Below are positions 16,923 through 25,887 of a stretch of DNA of 64,000 bases, in pieces (position 1 is the stretch's first letter; every line of letters starts with the position of its first letter). The DNA is taken from positions 559,472-623,471 of the forward strand of contig CP070784.1 in assembly GCA_020346605.1 (NCBI GenBank), in the 5' to 3' direction. The DNA comes from Candidatus Bathyarchaeota archaeon (GTDB taxonomy: Archaea; Thermoproteota; Bathyarchaeia; TCS64). The notes beneath the pieces were generated by a model, which was not told the DNA's origin, did not search any database, and was given only the letters and a program-made list of their open reading frames with translations. The translations under genes and the position numbers were made by a program.

Positions 16923-17717
16923 CTAGAGTAGTATGATGAGCCTTCCTGCCCTACCCACGTTGAGCTGGTTCACCCCCATGTAGGAGCTCACGTAGCCGTT
17001 CTCGATCCTAATCCTGTCCCCCACCTTCACCTGCTTCACCTGATCGTTCCAGAGGACGAGGACGATCCTACCTGTTTCGTCCCCCAGCCCGGCGTTGGCC
17101 ACAACCAGAGTCTCCCACCGCCTCCTCCTCGACCTCACCTGCCGGGCCACCGATTTCTCCAGTATCTCGCCCTCTACGTCGACGTTCTTCATGCCGTCCT
17201 TGAGGTCGCCTATGTCCATCATGGCGTAGGGATCGGAGGAGTCCACCACCCTCTCGTACCAGATGCCCCTCCACTGGGGATCAGCAAGGTCCCAGCCCAC
17301 CTGCACATAGCCCAGCTTCTTGTAGAAGGCCTTCGTTCTGACATTCCACTCCGGCGTCCCAAGGGTCCAGAGCTTCGCCTCTGGGTACAGAGCGTGGGCG
17401 AGCTCCATGGCCCTAGAGCCTATCCCCTTCCTGAAAAGATCAGGATCGACGAAGATCCTCTCCAGTACGCGGTGCTGCTCTCCAGAGGAGCTGACAAGGA
17501 CTCCGCCGACGATCCAGTCGTTCAAGAGTATCTTGTAGTAGTCCAAGTAGTTCATCAAGCGGAGCTGGGCTTCGGCCATGTCGTATCCCGGCGGTCCCCC
17601 CGGCTCTCCGGGCGCGCCGACGTCGACGTCGGTCTCGAAGGCACGTTTACAGATCTCCGCCAGGGCCTCTGCATCCTCTTCGCCGGCGGATTCCAAGCTC
17701 ACACGGTCAGATTCCAA
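16923..17717 (-). CDS. GNAT acetyltransferase fused to RPA/SSB-like OB fold
   Basis: Residues 5-160 or so are a GNAT domain: RIFVDPDLFRKGIGSRAME is the acetyl-CoA pyrophosphate-binding motif A, and NVRTKAFYKKLGYVQVG is motif B. From about 168 the chain becomes an OB fold like archaeal single-strand DNA-binding proteins, with DLKDGMKNVDVEGEI, GRIVLVLWNDQVKQVKVGDR and a terminal LNVGRAGRLIIL. The fusion in one 264-residue chain is unusual. It suggests acetylation directed to a nucleic-acid-bound target or an OB domain used for protein contacts. The gene is single and ends in TAG. Confidence 0.8.
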   Translation of the reverse strand: MESDRVSLESAGEEDAEALAEICKRAFETDVDVGAPGEPGGPPGYDMAEAQLRLMNYLDYYKILLNDWIVGGVLVSSSGEQHRVLERIFVDPDLFRKGIGSRAMELAHALYPEAKLWTLGTPEWNVRTKAFYKKLGYVQVGWDLADPQWRGIWYERVVDSSDPYAMMDIGDLKDGMKNVDVEGEILEKSVARQVRSRRRRWETLVVANAGLGDETGRIVLVLWNDQVKQVKVGDRIRIENGYVSSYMGVNQLNVGRAGRLIILL

Positions 17718-17815
17718 GGCTGCTGCACCTGATTGAATGATCAGATAGGGCTCCTCATGCTAATGAATGTGCCTTTTTGGTACGACCAGAGGAAATTAAT
17801 CTAGCTCCAGAGTTG

Positions 17816-18043
17816 CTATTCTTTGACGTCCAGGCTGTAGTCCGGTATGGTCTCGTCAGTCAGCGCGTCGGAGAGGATTCCATCGAGTTTGAGGTTGGTA
17901 AGCATTGGGATGCCGTACTCGACCGCCTTCCTCATCATCAGGTAACCGTCAGTGATCGTCTGCACTTTCCCCGAGCTCGGCGTGTTGATTATGAAGTCTA
18001 TCTCGCCCTTCTCGATGACGTCCACAACGTTGGGCGCGCGCGC
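17816..18043 (-). pseudogene. carB: C-terminal remnant of carbamoyl-phosphate synthase large subunit
   Basis: About 70 residues remain of the MGS-like allosteric domain of CarB (NVVDVIEKGEIDFIINTPSS, then DGYLMMRKAVEYGIPMLTN), whose full-length parent has about 1,070 residues. Homology stops abruptly at the (GC)5 tract 18034-18043. The 60 bases beyond it have no CarB similarity, and the promoter of the divergent aldolase gene follows. There is no start or promoter suited to the fragment. No other carB sequence is in the window, so a complete copy would have to lie elsewhere. Confidence 0.75.
18034..18043. repeat. (GC)5 tract at carB break
   Basis: Ten bases of alternating G and C mark the point where CarB homology ends. 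It matches the (GC)6 tract at the MFS deletion (3085-3096). Confidence 0.75.
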
Positions 18044-18144
18044 AGGGGGAAATGGCGGTCGCAACCTTGCGAAACGCCAAGGCGTCCTACGCCTAGCGTG
18101 TTGGATCTTAAATACGTGACGCAATCCTGAATATTGGATTCAAG

Positions 18145-19170
18145 ATGGTCGAGAAGAACCTGGACTTCAGGAGCGACACCACCACCTGGCCGACGCCGGA
18201 GATGAGGGAGGCGGCGGCGAAGGCGGCGGTGGGGGACATGGGATACGGCGAGGACCCCACGGTGAACGAGCTGGAGAGGGTGGCCGCCGAGGTCTTCGGC
18301 AAGGAGGCCGCGCTGTTCTGCACCAGCGGCACACAGGGGAACGCCGTCTCAGTCCTCGCCCACACGGACCGAGGGGACTCCTTCGTCTGCGAGGCCCGAG
18401 CCCATCTCTACACCATCGAGAGGGGGCACTGGTCGGTCATCGGTTCTCTCATCCCCAAGCTGGTGAAGGGGGTGGACGGCTTCCTCCCGCCCGACGACGT
18501 CAGGGTCGCCATCGGCAGGAGGAGGCGGGCTGGGCCCAAGACCAGCCTGCTCTGCCTTGAGAACACTCACCTCTCCTCGGGGGGCTCTCCCCTAAGCCCC
18601 GAGCAGATGAAGGAGGACTACGACGTGGCGAAAGAGTATGGCCTCGGTGTGCACACGGACGGCGCCCGGATCTTCAACGCGGCGGTCGCCCTCGGCGTCG
18701 ACGTCAAGGAGATCGCCAAGGGCAGCGATACCATACAGGCCTGCCTTTCCAAGGGATTGGCGGCGCCAGTCGGGTCCGTCGTGGTCGGGACCGAGTCGCT
18801 AATCGAGAAGGCAAAATACTACCGCGGGATGCTGGGAGGGAGCATGCGCCAGGCCGGCATCATCGCCGCCCCAGGGATCATCGCCCTCACCAAGATGGTT
18901 GACAGGCTGGCGGAGGACCACGCCAACGCCAAAGTCCTGGCCGAGGGCCTACAGAGGCTCGGCATCGAGCTGCGCCTCCCGCTGAAAACGAACATGCTCT
19001 TCATCGACTACACCGGCATAGGCTGGACAGGGGAGGACTGGTCGAAGGCCTGCGAGAGGCTGGGCTGGAAGAGCCGCGGCGGGGCCATGGGGACGAGGCT
19101 GGTGGTCCACTACGGCATTGAAAGGGAGGACATCGAGGCTTTCCTGGAAGGGCTCGAAAAAATCATCTAG
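18145..19170 (+). CDS. ltaE: low-specificity L-threonine aldolase
   Basis: This PLP enzyme of fold type I cleaves L-threonine (or allo-threonine) to glycine and acetaldehyde. The 341-residue protein starts with the family signature DFRSDTTTWPTPEMREAA and has MGYGEDPTVNELE, the PLP-phosphate segment FCTSGTQGNAV, and HTDGARIFNAAVALG with the Asp that holds the pyridine nitrogen. SKGLAAPVGS, where Lys near 203 forms the Schiff base, completes the site. A TATA-like element (tcttaaatac) lies about 35 bases upstream. The gene is followed by an MFS transporter after 41 bases, probably co-transcribed. Confidence 0.9.
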   Translation: MVEKNLDFRSDTTTWPTPEMREAAAKAAVGDMGYGEDPTVNELERVAAEVFGKEAALFCTSGTQGNAVSVLAHTDRGDSFVCEARAHLYTIERGHWSVIGSLIPKLVKGVDGFLPPDDVRVAIGRRRRAGPKTSLLCLENTHLSSGGSPLSPEQMKEDYDVAKEYGLGVHTDGARIFNAAVALGVDVKEIAKGSDTIQACLSKGLAAPVGSVVVGTESLIEKAKYYRGMLGGSMRQAGIIAAPGIIALTKMVDRLAEDHANAKVLAEGLQRLGIELRLPLKTNMLFIDYTGIGWTGEDWSKACERLGWKSRGGAMGTRLVVHYGIEREDIEAFLEGLEKII

Positions 19171-19211
19171 ATTTTTCCCCTTTTATTTTGATATACTCCG
19201 AGGATGAAGAC

Positions 19212-20456
19212 ATGGGCGGAAGGTTCACGGCGAGGACCCTCCCCTTCTACTACGGCTGGGTCATCTTCGCAGTGACGTTCCTCATCTACGCGTTTATGTA
19301 CGGCCTCAGGTACTCCGTCGGTGTATTCTTCACCCCCGTTCAGGCGGAGTTCGGCTGGACAACGGCGATGACCGCCTCCGCCGTCACGGTTTTCTTCTGG
19401 GTCTACGCTTTTTCAGCGCCGCTGGTGGGGAACCTCGCCGAAAGGATTGGTATGAGGAGGACGGTGCTCATTGGTGGTCTGCTTTTGGGGGGAGGCGGTG
19501 CCTTGGTCTCGTGCGTGCAGGAGCTGTGGCACCTGTACCTGTTTTGGGGAGTCATCGCAGCTGTGGGAGCGGCGGCCCTCTACGTGATCCCTACGATGAT
19601 CCTCTCTAGGTTTTTCCGGAGGAAGAGAGGGAGGGCCATGGGCTGGTCCAGCGTAGGCGTCAGCGTGGGGCAGGCCACCATCATCCCTATGGTCGCAGCC
19701 CTCATCAGCGAGTGGGGCTGGAGACCTGCGATGAGGGCCCTTGGCTTTGTCGTGGTGGCGGTGACCTCCGTAATCGGCTACCTTTTCCTGCGTGAGGACC
19801 CCGAGTCGATGGGGCTGAAAGTGGACGGTGAGGAGTCGAATGATTCACAGGGAGATGGGGACCCGTCCATCCACGAGCGGGACTGGGAGCCTGGCGCAGC
19901 CATGAGGACTCGTTCCTTCAGGCTCGTCGCGCTGTCCTACTTCTTCGCCATCGGGGGCATCATCTCGATACTGACCTTCGTCGTCCCCCACATGATCCGG
20001 ATGGGGATCGACCCGATCCAGGCCAGCGGCGCTTTTGGGGTCATCGGGATAATGAGCGCCGTCGGGAGCTTCCTGTTCGGCATGGTCTCCGACAGGTTGG
20101 GGAGGAGGCTGACGATCTTCGCCACGACGGGGGGCATCGCCATCTCGTTCTTCACCGCGTCGATCCTGCCCCCCAATCTGATGCTGCTCTACGCGTGGGC
20201 GGTGCTCTACGGCCTCAGCTATGGGGGTGCCCCCGAGCAGTACGCCGCTATCTCGACAGACTACTTCGGCAGGCGGTACAGCACGACCCTCTTCGGCTTC
20301 CTGACACTAGGAGGGGGGCTCGGAGGAGGGCTCTTCCCCCTGCTCGGAGGGTGGCTGGTCGATGTCACCGGTTCATACTTCGCCACGCTCCTGTTCCTCG
20401 GCTGCGGAATGCTCGTGGCCAACCTCACGATTCTGCTGGCCGGACCACCGGAATGA
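19212..20456 (+). CDS. MFS transporter, monocarboxylate/oxalate-formate type
   Basis: The 414-residue protein has twelve predicted helices. It carries MFS loop 2-3 motif GNLAERIGMRRTVLIGGLLL, the helix-4 segment VIPTMILSRFFRRKRGRAMGW, and a matching C-terminal half (GMVSDRLGRRLTIF). These segments are typical of the OFA/MCT-like anion transporters. A charged central loop (about 205-235) separates the halves. ATG 19212 is preferred over TTG 19188 because it follows a gagg site and precedes the first helix by a normal length. The substrate is unknown, a small carboxylate being the family guess. Confidence 0.85.
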   Translation: MGGRFTARTLPFYYGWVIFAVTFLIYAFMYGLRYSVGVFFTPVQAEFGWTTAMTASAVTVFFWVYAFSAPLVGNLAERIGMRRTVLIGGLLLGGGGALVSCVQELWHLYLFWGVIAAVGAAALYVIPTMILSRFFRRKRGRAMGWSSVGVSVGQATIIPMVAALISEWGWRPAMRALGFVVVAVTSVIGYLFLREDPESMGLKVDGEESNDSQGDGDPSIHERDWEPGAAMRTRSFRLVALSYFFAIGGIISILTFVVPHMIRMGIDPIQASGAFGVIGIMSAVGSFLFGMVSDRLGRRLTIFATTGGIAISFFTASILPPNLMLLYAWAVLYGLSYGGAPEQYAAISTDYFGRRYSTTLFGFLTLGGGLGGGLFPLLGGWLVDVTGSYFATLLFLGCGMLVANLTILLAGPPE

Positions 20457-20548
20457 AAAAAATTCGCCACTTTAATTCGTTGAACCGTGTCTCATTGGTT
20501 AAAATTTTAAAGCCCGAGGGCCGTTCTGTTGGATATTCCGGTGAGCAC

Positions 20549-21817
20549 ATGGCCAGATGGTTCAGCTTCATGAGGGGAAACATCCTGGTGATGACCGTCT
20601 GCGAGTGCGTCTTGCGGTCCACCATCGACATCATCTGGCCCTTCCTCGCCATCTACGTCCTGGAGCTCGGCGGGAGCTACTAGAAAATAGGCCTCATCAT
20701 GGCGGTGGGGAGCCTCTCCAGCCTCTTCCTCTACCCCCTCGGCGGCTACATCGCCGACTACCAGGGGCGCATCAAGCTCATCGCGTACATGACCTTCGCC
20801 TATGGCACCAGCTTTCTTGTCCCAGCGTTCACAGAGACGTGGCAGATGCTGACAGTGGGCATCTTCATCCAGAACCTTGTGACCTTCTACTTCCCCGCCC
20901 GGCAGGCACTCATCGCCGACTCCATTCCCCCCGAGCAGAGGGGCATAGGCTTCGCGGCTACCACCGCTATCCCAAGCGCCTTCGGCATCACCGCACCCTT
21001 CGTAGGAGGCTGGCTCATCGAGACCCTGGGCATCAGGAGGGCAATGAGGGGGCTATACTTCAGCGGCTTTTTCATCGCGGCCGCCATCGCCCTATTCAGG
21101 CTCAAGTTCCTAAAGGAGACCGTGGAGAACCCCAGGAGACTGGACCTCTCCCTGAGCCGGTTGCCCCGTCTCCTATACGACTCCTACCGCAGCGTCTTCT
21201 CGGTGCTGGGGGTGGTCTCACGCCAGCTCTGGACCCTCAGCCTGCTGACATCGACCTGCGTCTTCTTCGCCTCCCTCGCCAGCTCCTTCTGGATCGTGAG
21301 GGCCAGCGAGATCATCGGGCTCAGCGTCCAGCAGTGGGGGACAGTGATGCTCTTCTCCGGCCTCGTGAGCGTCGTCTTCGGCATACCCGCTGGGGGCGTA
21401 GCAGACCGCCTTCCAAAGAGGTGGATAGCCGGAGTGGGGTTGATCCTGGGTGCCGTCCAGAGCTTTCTCTACCTTTACTCCGCGAACTTCACACACGTGA
21501 TGCTCCTCGCCTGCTTCTCGAGCCTCACCAACTCCTTCATGAACCCGGCATTCCAGAGCCTCTTCGCGGACATGACGCCTAGGGAGCAGAGGGGGAGGGT
21601 GCTGGCGTCCATCGGGGGCGGAGGCGTCTGGCTGATGAGAGGGGCATACGGCAGCGGCGTCCTGGGTAGGGCGATGCAGACAGTGGGCAGCCTCGTCAGC
21701 GGGTATGTCTACAGCTACGACAGCTCACTACCTTGGGTTGTCATGTCTGGGGCGCTGCTTATTCTGGGGTGCATGCTCATCGCTCTCGTCAGGGAGCCCG
21801 AGAGGGCGGAGATCTAG
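20549..21817 (+). pseudogene. second MFS transporter interrupted by in-frame TAG at codon 45
   Basis: From ATG 20549 (ggtga ribosome site upstream) the first helix is encoded up to VLELGGSY, then comes TAG at 20681-20683. The same frame continues immediately with KIGLIMAVGSLSSLFLYP and an otherwise complete MFS protein of about 420 residues with GYIADYQGRIK and a C-terminal half containing GGVADRLPKRWIAGVG. The break lies between helices 1 and 2. Translation from ATG 20699 would give an 11-helix protein of 372 residues. A nonsense mutation or base-call error is the simplest reading. It is not a close copy of the preceding MFS gene. Confidence 0.65.
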
Positions 21818-21836
21818 GCTTAAGAAAAAAAGGAAG

Positions 21837-22361
21837 TTAAATGTCTAATGCACTATCGTATTTCTCTGCGTGGAACAGCTCTTTCAAGGGCTTCCTGGGC
21901 CTAGCTTCAGGCGTCTGGTTGGGGACTCCTATCGGTAAGAGGTTGACGACTGTCATCTCCTCCGGGATGCCCAGCAGCTCCTTCACCTTGTCCTGGTTGA
22001 ACGCACCAATCCAGCAGGTGCCGTAACCCAGGCTCCAGGCGGAGAGAACCATATGCTCCACCGCGGTCATCACGTCCCTCTCTGCCCATCTCGCGTAGAC
22101 CTCAGGGTCATTCGGGTCCATCGCTATAGCGGCAACTATCACCCCCGCGTCCGCCAGCCACAACTGGTTCCGGGCGGCCTCCGCAAGATTCCTCTTCCTC
22201 TCAGGGTCTCGGACCACGACGAAGCGCCACGGCTGCCTGTTGCCGGCGCTCGGGGCGAGCTGGGCTGCGGTCAGGATCTTCTTCAAGTCTCCTTCGGGGA
22301 TCTCCTCGGGCTTGTACTTCCTGACGCTCCTCCTGGTATCGATGACTTCTAGAACGCTCAT
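21837..22361 (-). CDS. nitroreductase-family flavoprotein
   Basis: A 174-residue FMN-dependent oxidoreductase of the nitroreductase fold. DTRRSVRKYKPEEIPEG and APSAGNRQPWRFVVVRD contain the FMN phosphate and isoalloxazine contacts, and LLPIGVPNQTPEARPRKPL is the typical C-terminal turn. ATG 22361 is used because the family begins a few residues before VIDTRRS. Enzymes of this group reduce nitroaromatics, flavins or quinones with NAD(P)H, and the native substrate is not predictable. The gene stands alone. Confidence 0.87.
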   Translation of the reverse strand: MSVLEVIDTRRSVRKYKPEEIPEGDLKKILTAAQLAPSAGNRQPWRFVVVRDPERKRNLAEAARNQLWLADAGVIVAAIAMDPNDPEVYARWAERDVMTAVEHMVLSAWSLGYGTCWIGAFNQDKVKELLGIPEEMTVVNLLPIGVPNQTPEARPRKPLKELFHAEKYDSALDI

Positions 22362-22448
22362 TACGATCACGAGATATCCCGCCATCCTTGCTTATAATCT
22401 GAGTGGCGCTAAGATTAGACCCTTAAAACGGAAAAAGTAAGGAAAAAG

Positions 22449-23327
22449 TTAGAGGATGATCCGCCCGCCGTCGTTCTCCAGCAGCATCTTGCGCCGTGCG
22501 TCCGTCTCTCTCTGGATGTACATCGTCTGCTCCTCGCTGAGGTGCCTGAATCTGTTCTGGACCTTCAGGTACTCGTCCACCGGCTTCTGCTCGGGCTTGT
22601 AGGACAGCTTCAGTACGCCGTCGTCGACCTCGTAGAGGGGCCAGGTCCACGTCTGCACCCCCAGGCGGATCACCTCGATGCTCTTCGCGGGGTCGAACCT
22701 CCAGCCGGTGGGGCAGGGCATAACGTTGTGGATGTACTTGAACCCCTTGATCTTCTTCGCCTTCTCGATCTTCGCCCTGAGGTCCCTCGGGTACGCCACG
22801 GAGACGGTGGCGACATAGGGTATCCTGTGCGCTGCCAGGATCATGGGGATGTCCTTCTTCTGCGCCTCCTTCCCCAGGGGGGTGGTGGTGGTCCAGGCAC
22901 CGAAGGGAGTCAGCCCGCTCTTCTGGATGCCCGTATTCATGTACGCCTCGTTGTCGATGCAGATCTGGAGCAGGTTCTCGTTCCTCTCTGCGGCCGCCGA
23001 GACCTTACCGAACCCAATGTCGGCGGTCGCACCGTCGCCCCCTCCCGAGATCACGGTAATGTCGTCCCTGCCCTTCGCAGCCAGAGCCGCGGCGATCCCT
23101 GTGGCGCCGCAGGCGACGAAGGAGAAGTGGATGCCGAACGTGGGCAGCTTTATCATCCTAGTAGCGCAGCCCGCGCAGGGACCCCCGCCGTAGATGATGG
23201 TCTTCGGTCCAAGGACCTCAAGGACCATCCTCCAGAACAGCGGTCCTCCGCAGCCAGGGCAGCACGTTGAGCCGCCCTGCATCAGGTTCTTCTCGTAGTA
23301 CTTGTCGAAAGCCTTGTTGAGCTCCAT
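22449..23327 (-). CDS. porB: 2-oxoacid:ferredoxin oxidoreductase beta subunit (pyruvate type)
   Basis: The TPP-binding beta subunit oxidatively decarboxylates a 2-oxoacid to acyl-CoA with ferredoxin as acceptor. The 292-residue sequence has CCPGCGGP and GPCAGC (cysteines for the proximal 4Fe-4S cluster) and the TPP motif GGGDGATADIGFG with IDNEAYMNTG completing the GDG...N signature. It is the last gene in the order gamma, delta, alpha, beta, the arrangement usual for four-subunit archaeal POR. Pyruvate is the likely substrate, with 2-oxoisovalerate not excluded. Confidence 0.9.
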   Translation of the reverse strand: MELNKAFDKYYEKNLMQGGSTCCPGCGGPLFWRMVLEVLGPKTIIYGGGPCAGCATRMIKLPTFGIHFSFVACGATGIAAALAAKGRDDITVISGGGDGATADIGFGKVSAAAERNENLLQICIDNEAYMNTGIQKSGLTPFGAWTTTTPLGKEAQKKDIPMILAAHRIPYVATVSVAYPRDLRAKIEKAKKIKGFKYIHNVMPCPTGWRFDPAKSIEVIRLGVQTWTWPLYEVDDGVLKLSYKPEQKPVDEYLKVQNRFRHLSEEQTMYIQRETDARRKMLLENDGGRIIL

Positions 23328-24521
23328 CTACATCACCTCCCCCAGGTCGACGAGCTCGACCCAGTCCACAACTTCTTCGACCTTACCATTCTCCACGGCC
23401 TCAAGCGTCCTGTCGGCCATGTACTCTATCTGACGCATCGTAACGTCCGAGCCAGCCAACCCTACGTGGAAGTTGGCCAATAACGGCCTCTCCTCAAGAG
23501 GATACAGGGCCCGGGCGACCTCCATGGAAACGACGCCCCCACCCGCAGAGCCGTAGCTCGTGTTCCGGTCGACAACTCCGATGGCGTGGTACTTCGTAGC
23601 CAGCTCCGCCAGCTCCTCCGTCGGGAACGGCCTGAACCCGCGGAGCTTCACCAGCCCGATCCTCTTGTCGGCGGCCTGCATCTCGTCCACGACGTCCCTC
23701 GCGGTGCCTGTCATGGAGCCCATGGTCATAAGCACGGCCTCCGCGTCATCGCAGGCGTACTCCTCCACGAGGCCGTCGTAGCCGCGACCGAAGCTCTTCT
23801 CGAAAGCGATGTCCACCTCCTCGATGACCCCCTTCGCCCGTTCGTGGGCCTGCTGGACCTCGTATCTGGCCCTGGCGAGGTTGCTGGTCCTCGGTCTGGG
23901 CTTCGGGTTCTCCGGCATGAGTGAGTACATCTCGTGCACGTATGGCGGGAGGAAGTCGTCGACCTTCGCCTGATCCGGGACCGTGGTGGGCGTCGCCGTC
24001 GCCGAGACGAAGTAGCCGTCGAAGCACGGTGCCACCGGTAGGTAGATGTCCTTGTCCTCGGCGATCTTGTACGCCATGATCACGGTGTCTAGGACCTCCT
24101 GGCTGTTCTCGCAGTAGAGCTGGATCCAGCCGTTGTCCCTCTGCATCAGGGAGTCGTTATGGTCGGGGCGGAGGCTACCGATGGGGGCCAGCGCCCTGTT
24201 GACCATGCACATCACGATGGGCAGCCTCATCCCCGGGGGCATCCAGAGCCCCTCCTCCATGAAGGCGATCCCCTGCGAGGACGACGCCGTAAACACCCTG
24301 GCACCGGCCGCCGAAGCGCCTATAGCGGCGCCCATCGCCGTGTGCTCCCCCTCGACCTTGATGTACTCTGCCTTCATCTTCCCCTGGGAGATCAGGGTTG
24401 CGATGTGGCTGATAAGCTCCGTCTGGGGCGTGATCGGGTACGCCGGCACCACCTCGGCCCTGCTCAGCATCGCGCCGTAGGCAGCAGCCTCGTTTCCCTC
24501 CATCATCCGAGTGAAGCTCAT
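23328..24521 (-). CDS. porA: 2-oxoacid:ferredoxin oxidoreductase alpha subunit
   Basis: The 397-residue alpha subunit has the family segments MEGNEAAAYGA, PAYPITPQTELI and EGEHTAMGAAIGASAAGARVF near the N-terminus, and the transketolase C-terminal region containing GLVKLRGFRPFPTEEL. ATG 24521 overlaps the stop of porD in an ATGA arrangement. The longer frame upstream runs through porD out of frame and is not real. porB begins directly after its stop codon. Confidence 0.92.
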   Translation of the reverse strand: MSFTRMMEGNEAAAYGAMLSRAEVVPAYPITPQTELISHIATLISQGKMKAEYIKVEGEHTAMGAAIGASAAGARVFTASSSQGIAFMEEGLWMPPGMRLPIVMCMVNRALAPIGSLRPDHNDSLMQRDNGWIQLYCENSQEVLDTVIMAYKIAEDKDIYLPVAPCFDGYFVSATATPTTVPDQAKVDDFLPPYVHEMYSLMPENPKPRPRTSNLARARYEVQQAHERAKGVIEEVDIAFEKSFGRGYDGLVEEYACDDAEAVLMTMGSMTGTARDVVDEMQAADKRIGLVKLRGFRPFPTEELAELATKYHAIGVVDRNTSYGSAGGGVVSMEVARALYPLEERPLLANFHVGLAGSDVTMRQIEYMADRTLEAVENGKVEEVVDWVELVDLGEVM

Positions 24522-24730
24522 TGCGCCCCCTCCCGCCCCATGGCTATCGCGTCCACCGGACACTCGTTGGCGCACACACCGCAGCCCTTGCAGTACCTGT
24601 AGTCGAAGATTACCTCCTCGCCGTCCCTGAGCATCACCGTGCCCTCCGGGCAGAAGGTCTGGCAGTTGCCGCATTGGATGCACTTCTCGTTGTCCACAAC
24701 CGGCCTGAACGCCCTCACGATCTGGCTCAT
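24518..24730 (-). CDS. porD: 2-oxoacid:ferredoxin oxidoreductase delta subunit (2[4Fe-4S] ferredoxin)
   Basis: A 70-residue ferredoxin-like subunit with two CxxCxxCxxxCP motifs, CIQCGNCQTFCP at about 17 and CKGCGVCANECP at about 47, each binding a 4Fe-4S cluster. It carries electrons from the TPP site to free ferredoxin. It lies four bases after porG and overlaps porA by four. Confidence 0.95.
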   Translation of the reverse strand: MSQIVRAFRPVVDNEKCIQCGNCQTFCPEGTVMLRDGEEVIFDYRYCKGCGVCANECPVDAIAMGREGAQ

Positions 24731-24734
24731 AACG

Positions 24735-25289
24735 CTAGGCCTCCCTCACGGAGTCGTACCCCCTCCTGCAGGCCTGCACGTTAAGCTCGCCGATCCTGCC
24801 GGGGAACGTGTGCGTTATCGGCCCCGACAGGGAATCCAGCTCCACCCAGTCGGTGACTTTGGCTATCGCCCCGAGGATGATGGTGTTGGTTATGGGGATG
24901 GCGCGCACACCGAAGATATCCGTGGATATCGCTGAGGCGTCGACCGTCGCCATCTTCGATAGCTCTACGCCCAGGTCGACTTCGCTAGGGTCCCTGGCGT
25001 CGTTCAGTATCGCCACCCCGCCCTCCTTGAGCCCCTTCGTGATCCTCTCGTGCCGGGTCAGCGTCGGGTCGAGGACCACCAGGGCGTCTGGCTCGTAGAT
25101 GCCGCTGGTGCGCCTGATGGGCTTGTCGTCCAGGCGGAGGAAGACGGTGACATCCCCGCCGCGCCTCATGCCGCCGTAGACGGGTATCTTCTGGGCGTAT
25201 TTCCCCTGTGAGAACGCCGCCTCGGCGAGGATGAGGGCGCCCATCACCGCCCCCTGTCCGCCCATCCCGTGAAACCTTATCTCATTCAT
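24735..25289 (-). CDS. porG: 2-oxoacid:ferredoxin oxidoreductase gamma subunit
   Basis: The 184-residue gamma subunit begins with EIRFHGMGGQGAV, the family signature, and contains QKIPVYGGMRRGGDVTVFLR and ALVVLDPTL. It is the first gene of the operon. A TATA-like element (TTAAATATA region on the opposite strand near 25310-25325) lies upstream. It forms part of the CoA-binding and interdomain surface in known structures. Confidence 0.92.
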   Translation of the reverse strand: MNEIRFHGMGGQGAVMGALILAEAAFSQGKYAQKIPVYGGMRRGGDVTVFLRLDDKPIRRTSGIYEPDALVVLDPTLTRHERITKGLKEGGVAILNDARDPSEVDLGVELSKMATVDASAISTDIFGVRAIPITNTIILGAIAKVTDWVELDSLSGPITHTFPGRIGELNVQACRRGYDSVREA

Positions 25290-25556
25290 AGCAGGTCCAT
25301 TTAATTCGGTTTACTATTAAATATAATCTCTCTTCAATGAGCCCTTTCTTCGACGAATTTTACACCTTAGCGGAAGATGAAACCGTGGGACTTCATACGG
25401 ACACAGATTTTAAAACAAGCCATTGATAGGAAATGGCGCTCATGAGAGCGTGGGATGAGATGGTGTAGAAATCCATAATATATATCCATTGAATTGATGG
25501 GGCTAAAATCGTAGGGAAGAGTTAATCCACGGTTAAACTTGGAGGGTCAAGGCGAG

Positions 25557-25799
25557 ATGAAATGGAAGTGCTGCGATTGCGAATCCGAGAACGACTTCAG
25601 CTACAGATGCGTGGAGTGCGGAGCATTGAACACGGTGGACTTCATCTGCAGCGAGTGCGGATCCATCAACGACGCCGACGCGACGTGCCCCGAATGCGGC
25701 CACGAGCTCTGCGACTACTGTGAAACTCTGGATGAATCCCATGATCTAGATGAACTCGACTACGACTACGAGAATGTTCCAATCAAAGAACCCATATAA
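25557..25799 (+). CDS. small acidic protein with four 13-residue CxxC repeats
   Basis: The 80-residue protein has CxxC pairs starting at residues 5, 18, 31, 44 and 52. The first four are spaced exactly 13 apart, with repeats such as RCVECGALNTVDF and ICSECGSINDADA. The pairs probably form two or more zinc ribbons. The tail (56-80) is strongly acidic. ATG 25557 is taken as the start, six codons after an upstream TTG, with a ggaggg site before it. Nucleic acid or protein binding is possible, but no function is known. It is isolated, between the por operon and the pilin gene. Confidence 0.7.
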   Translation: MKWKCCDCESENDFSYRCVECGALNTVDFICSECGSINDADATCPECGHELCDYCETLDESHDLDELDYDYENVPIKEPI

Positions 25800-25887
25800 T
25801 TTAGCAAATCCCCCTTTTACCAACTAGAGAAATTACCTCAAAGAATAAGGAGTTTAAACGTCTCGTGTTGAAACGTTCTTCCCCAAG

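Noticed and set aside
1190..21817. Genome-wide recoding of TAG as a sense codon, suggested by two interrupted genes
   Set aside because: Many intact genes (for example those ending at 1190, 1788, 13206, 19170 and 21817) stop at TAG, and several would run far into neighbours if it were read through.
25337..25426. 29-codon open frame (starting MSPFFDEF) between porG and the CxxC protein gene
   Set aside because: There is no ribosome site at suitable distance, the nearest TATA-like element is too close, and there is no way to test conservation here.
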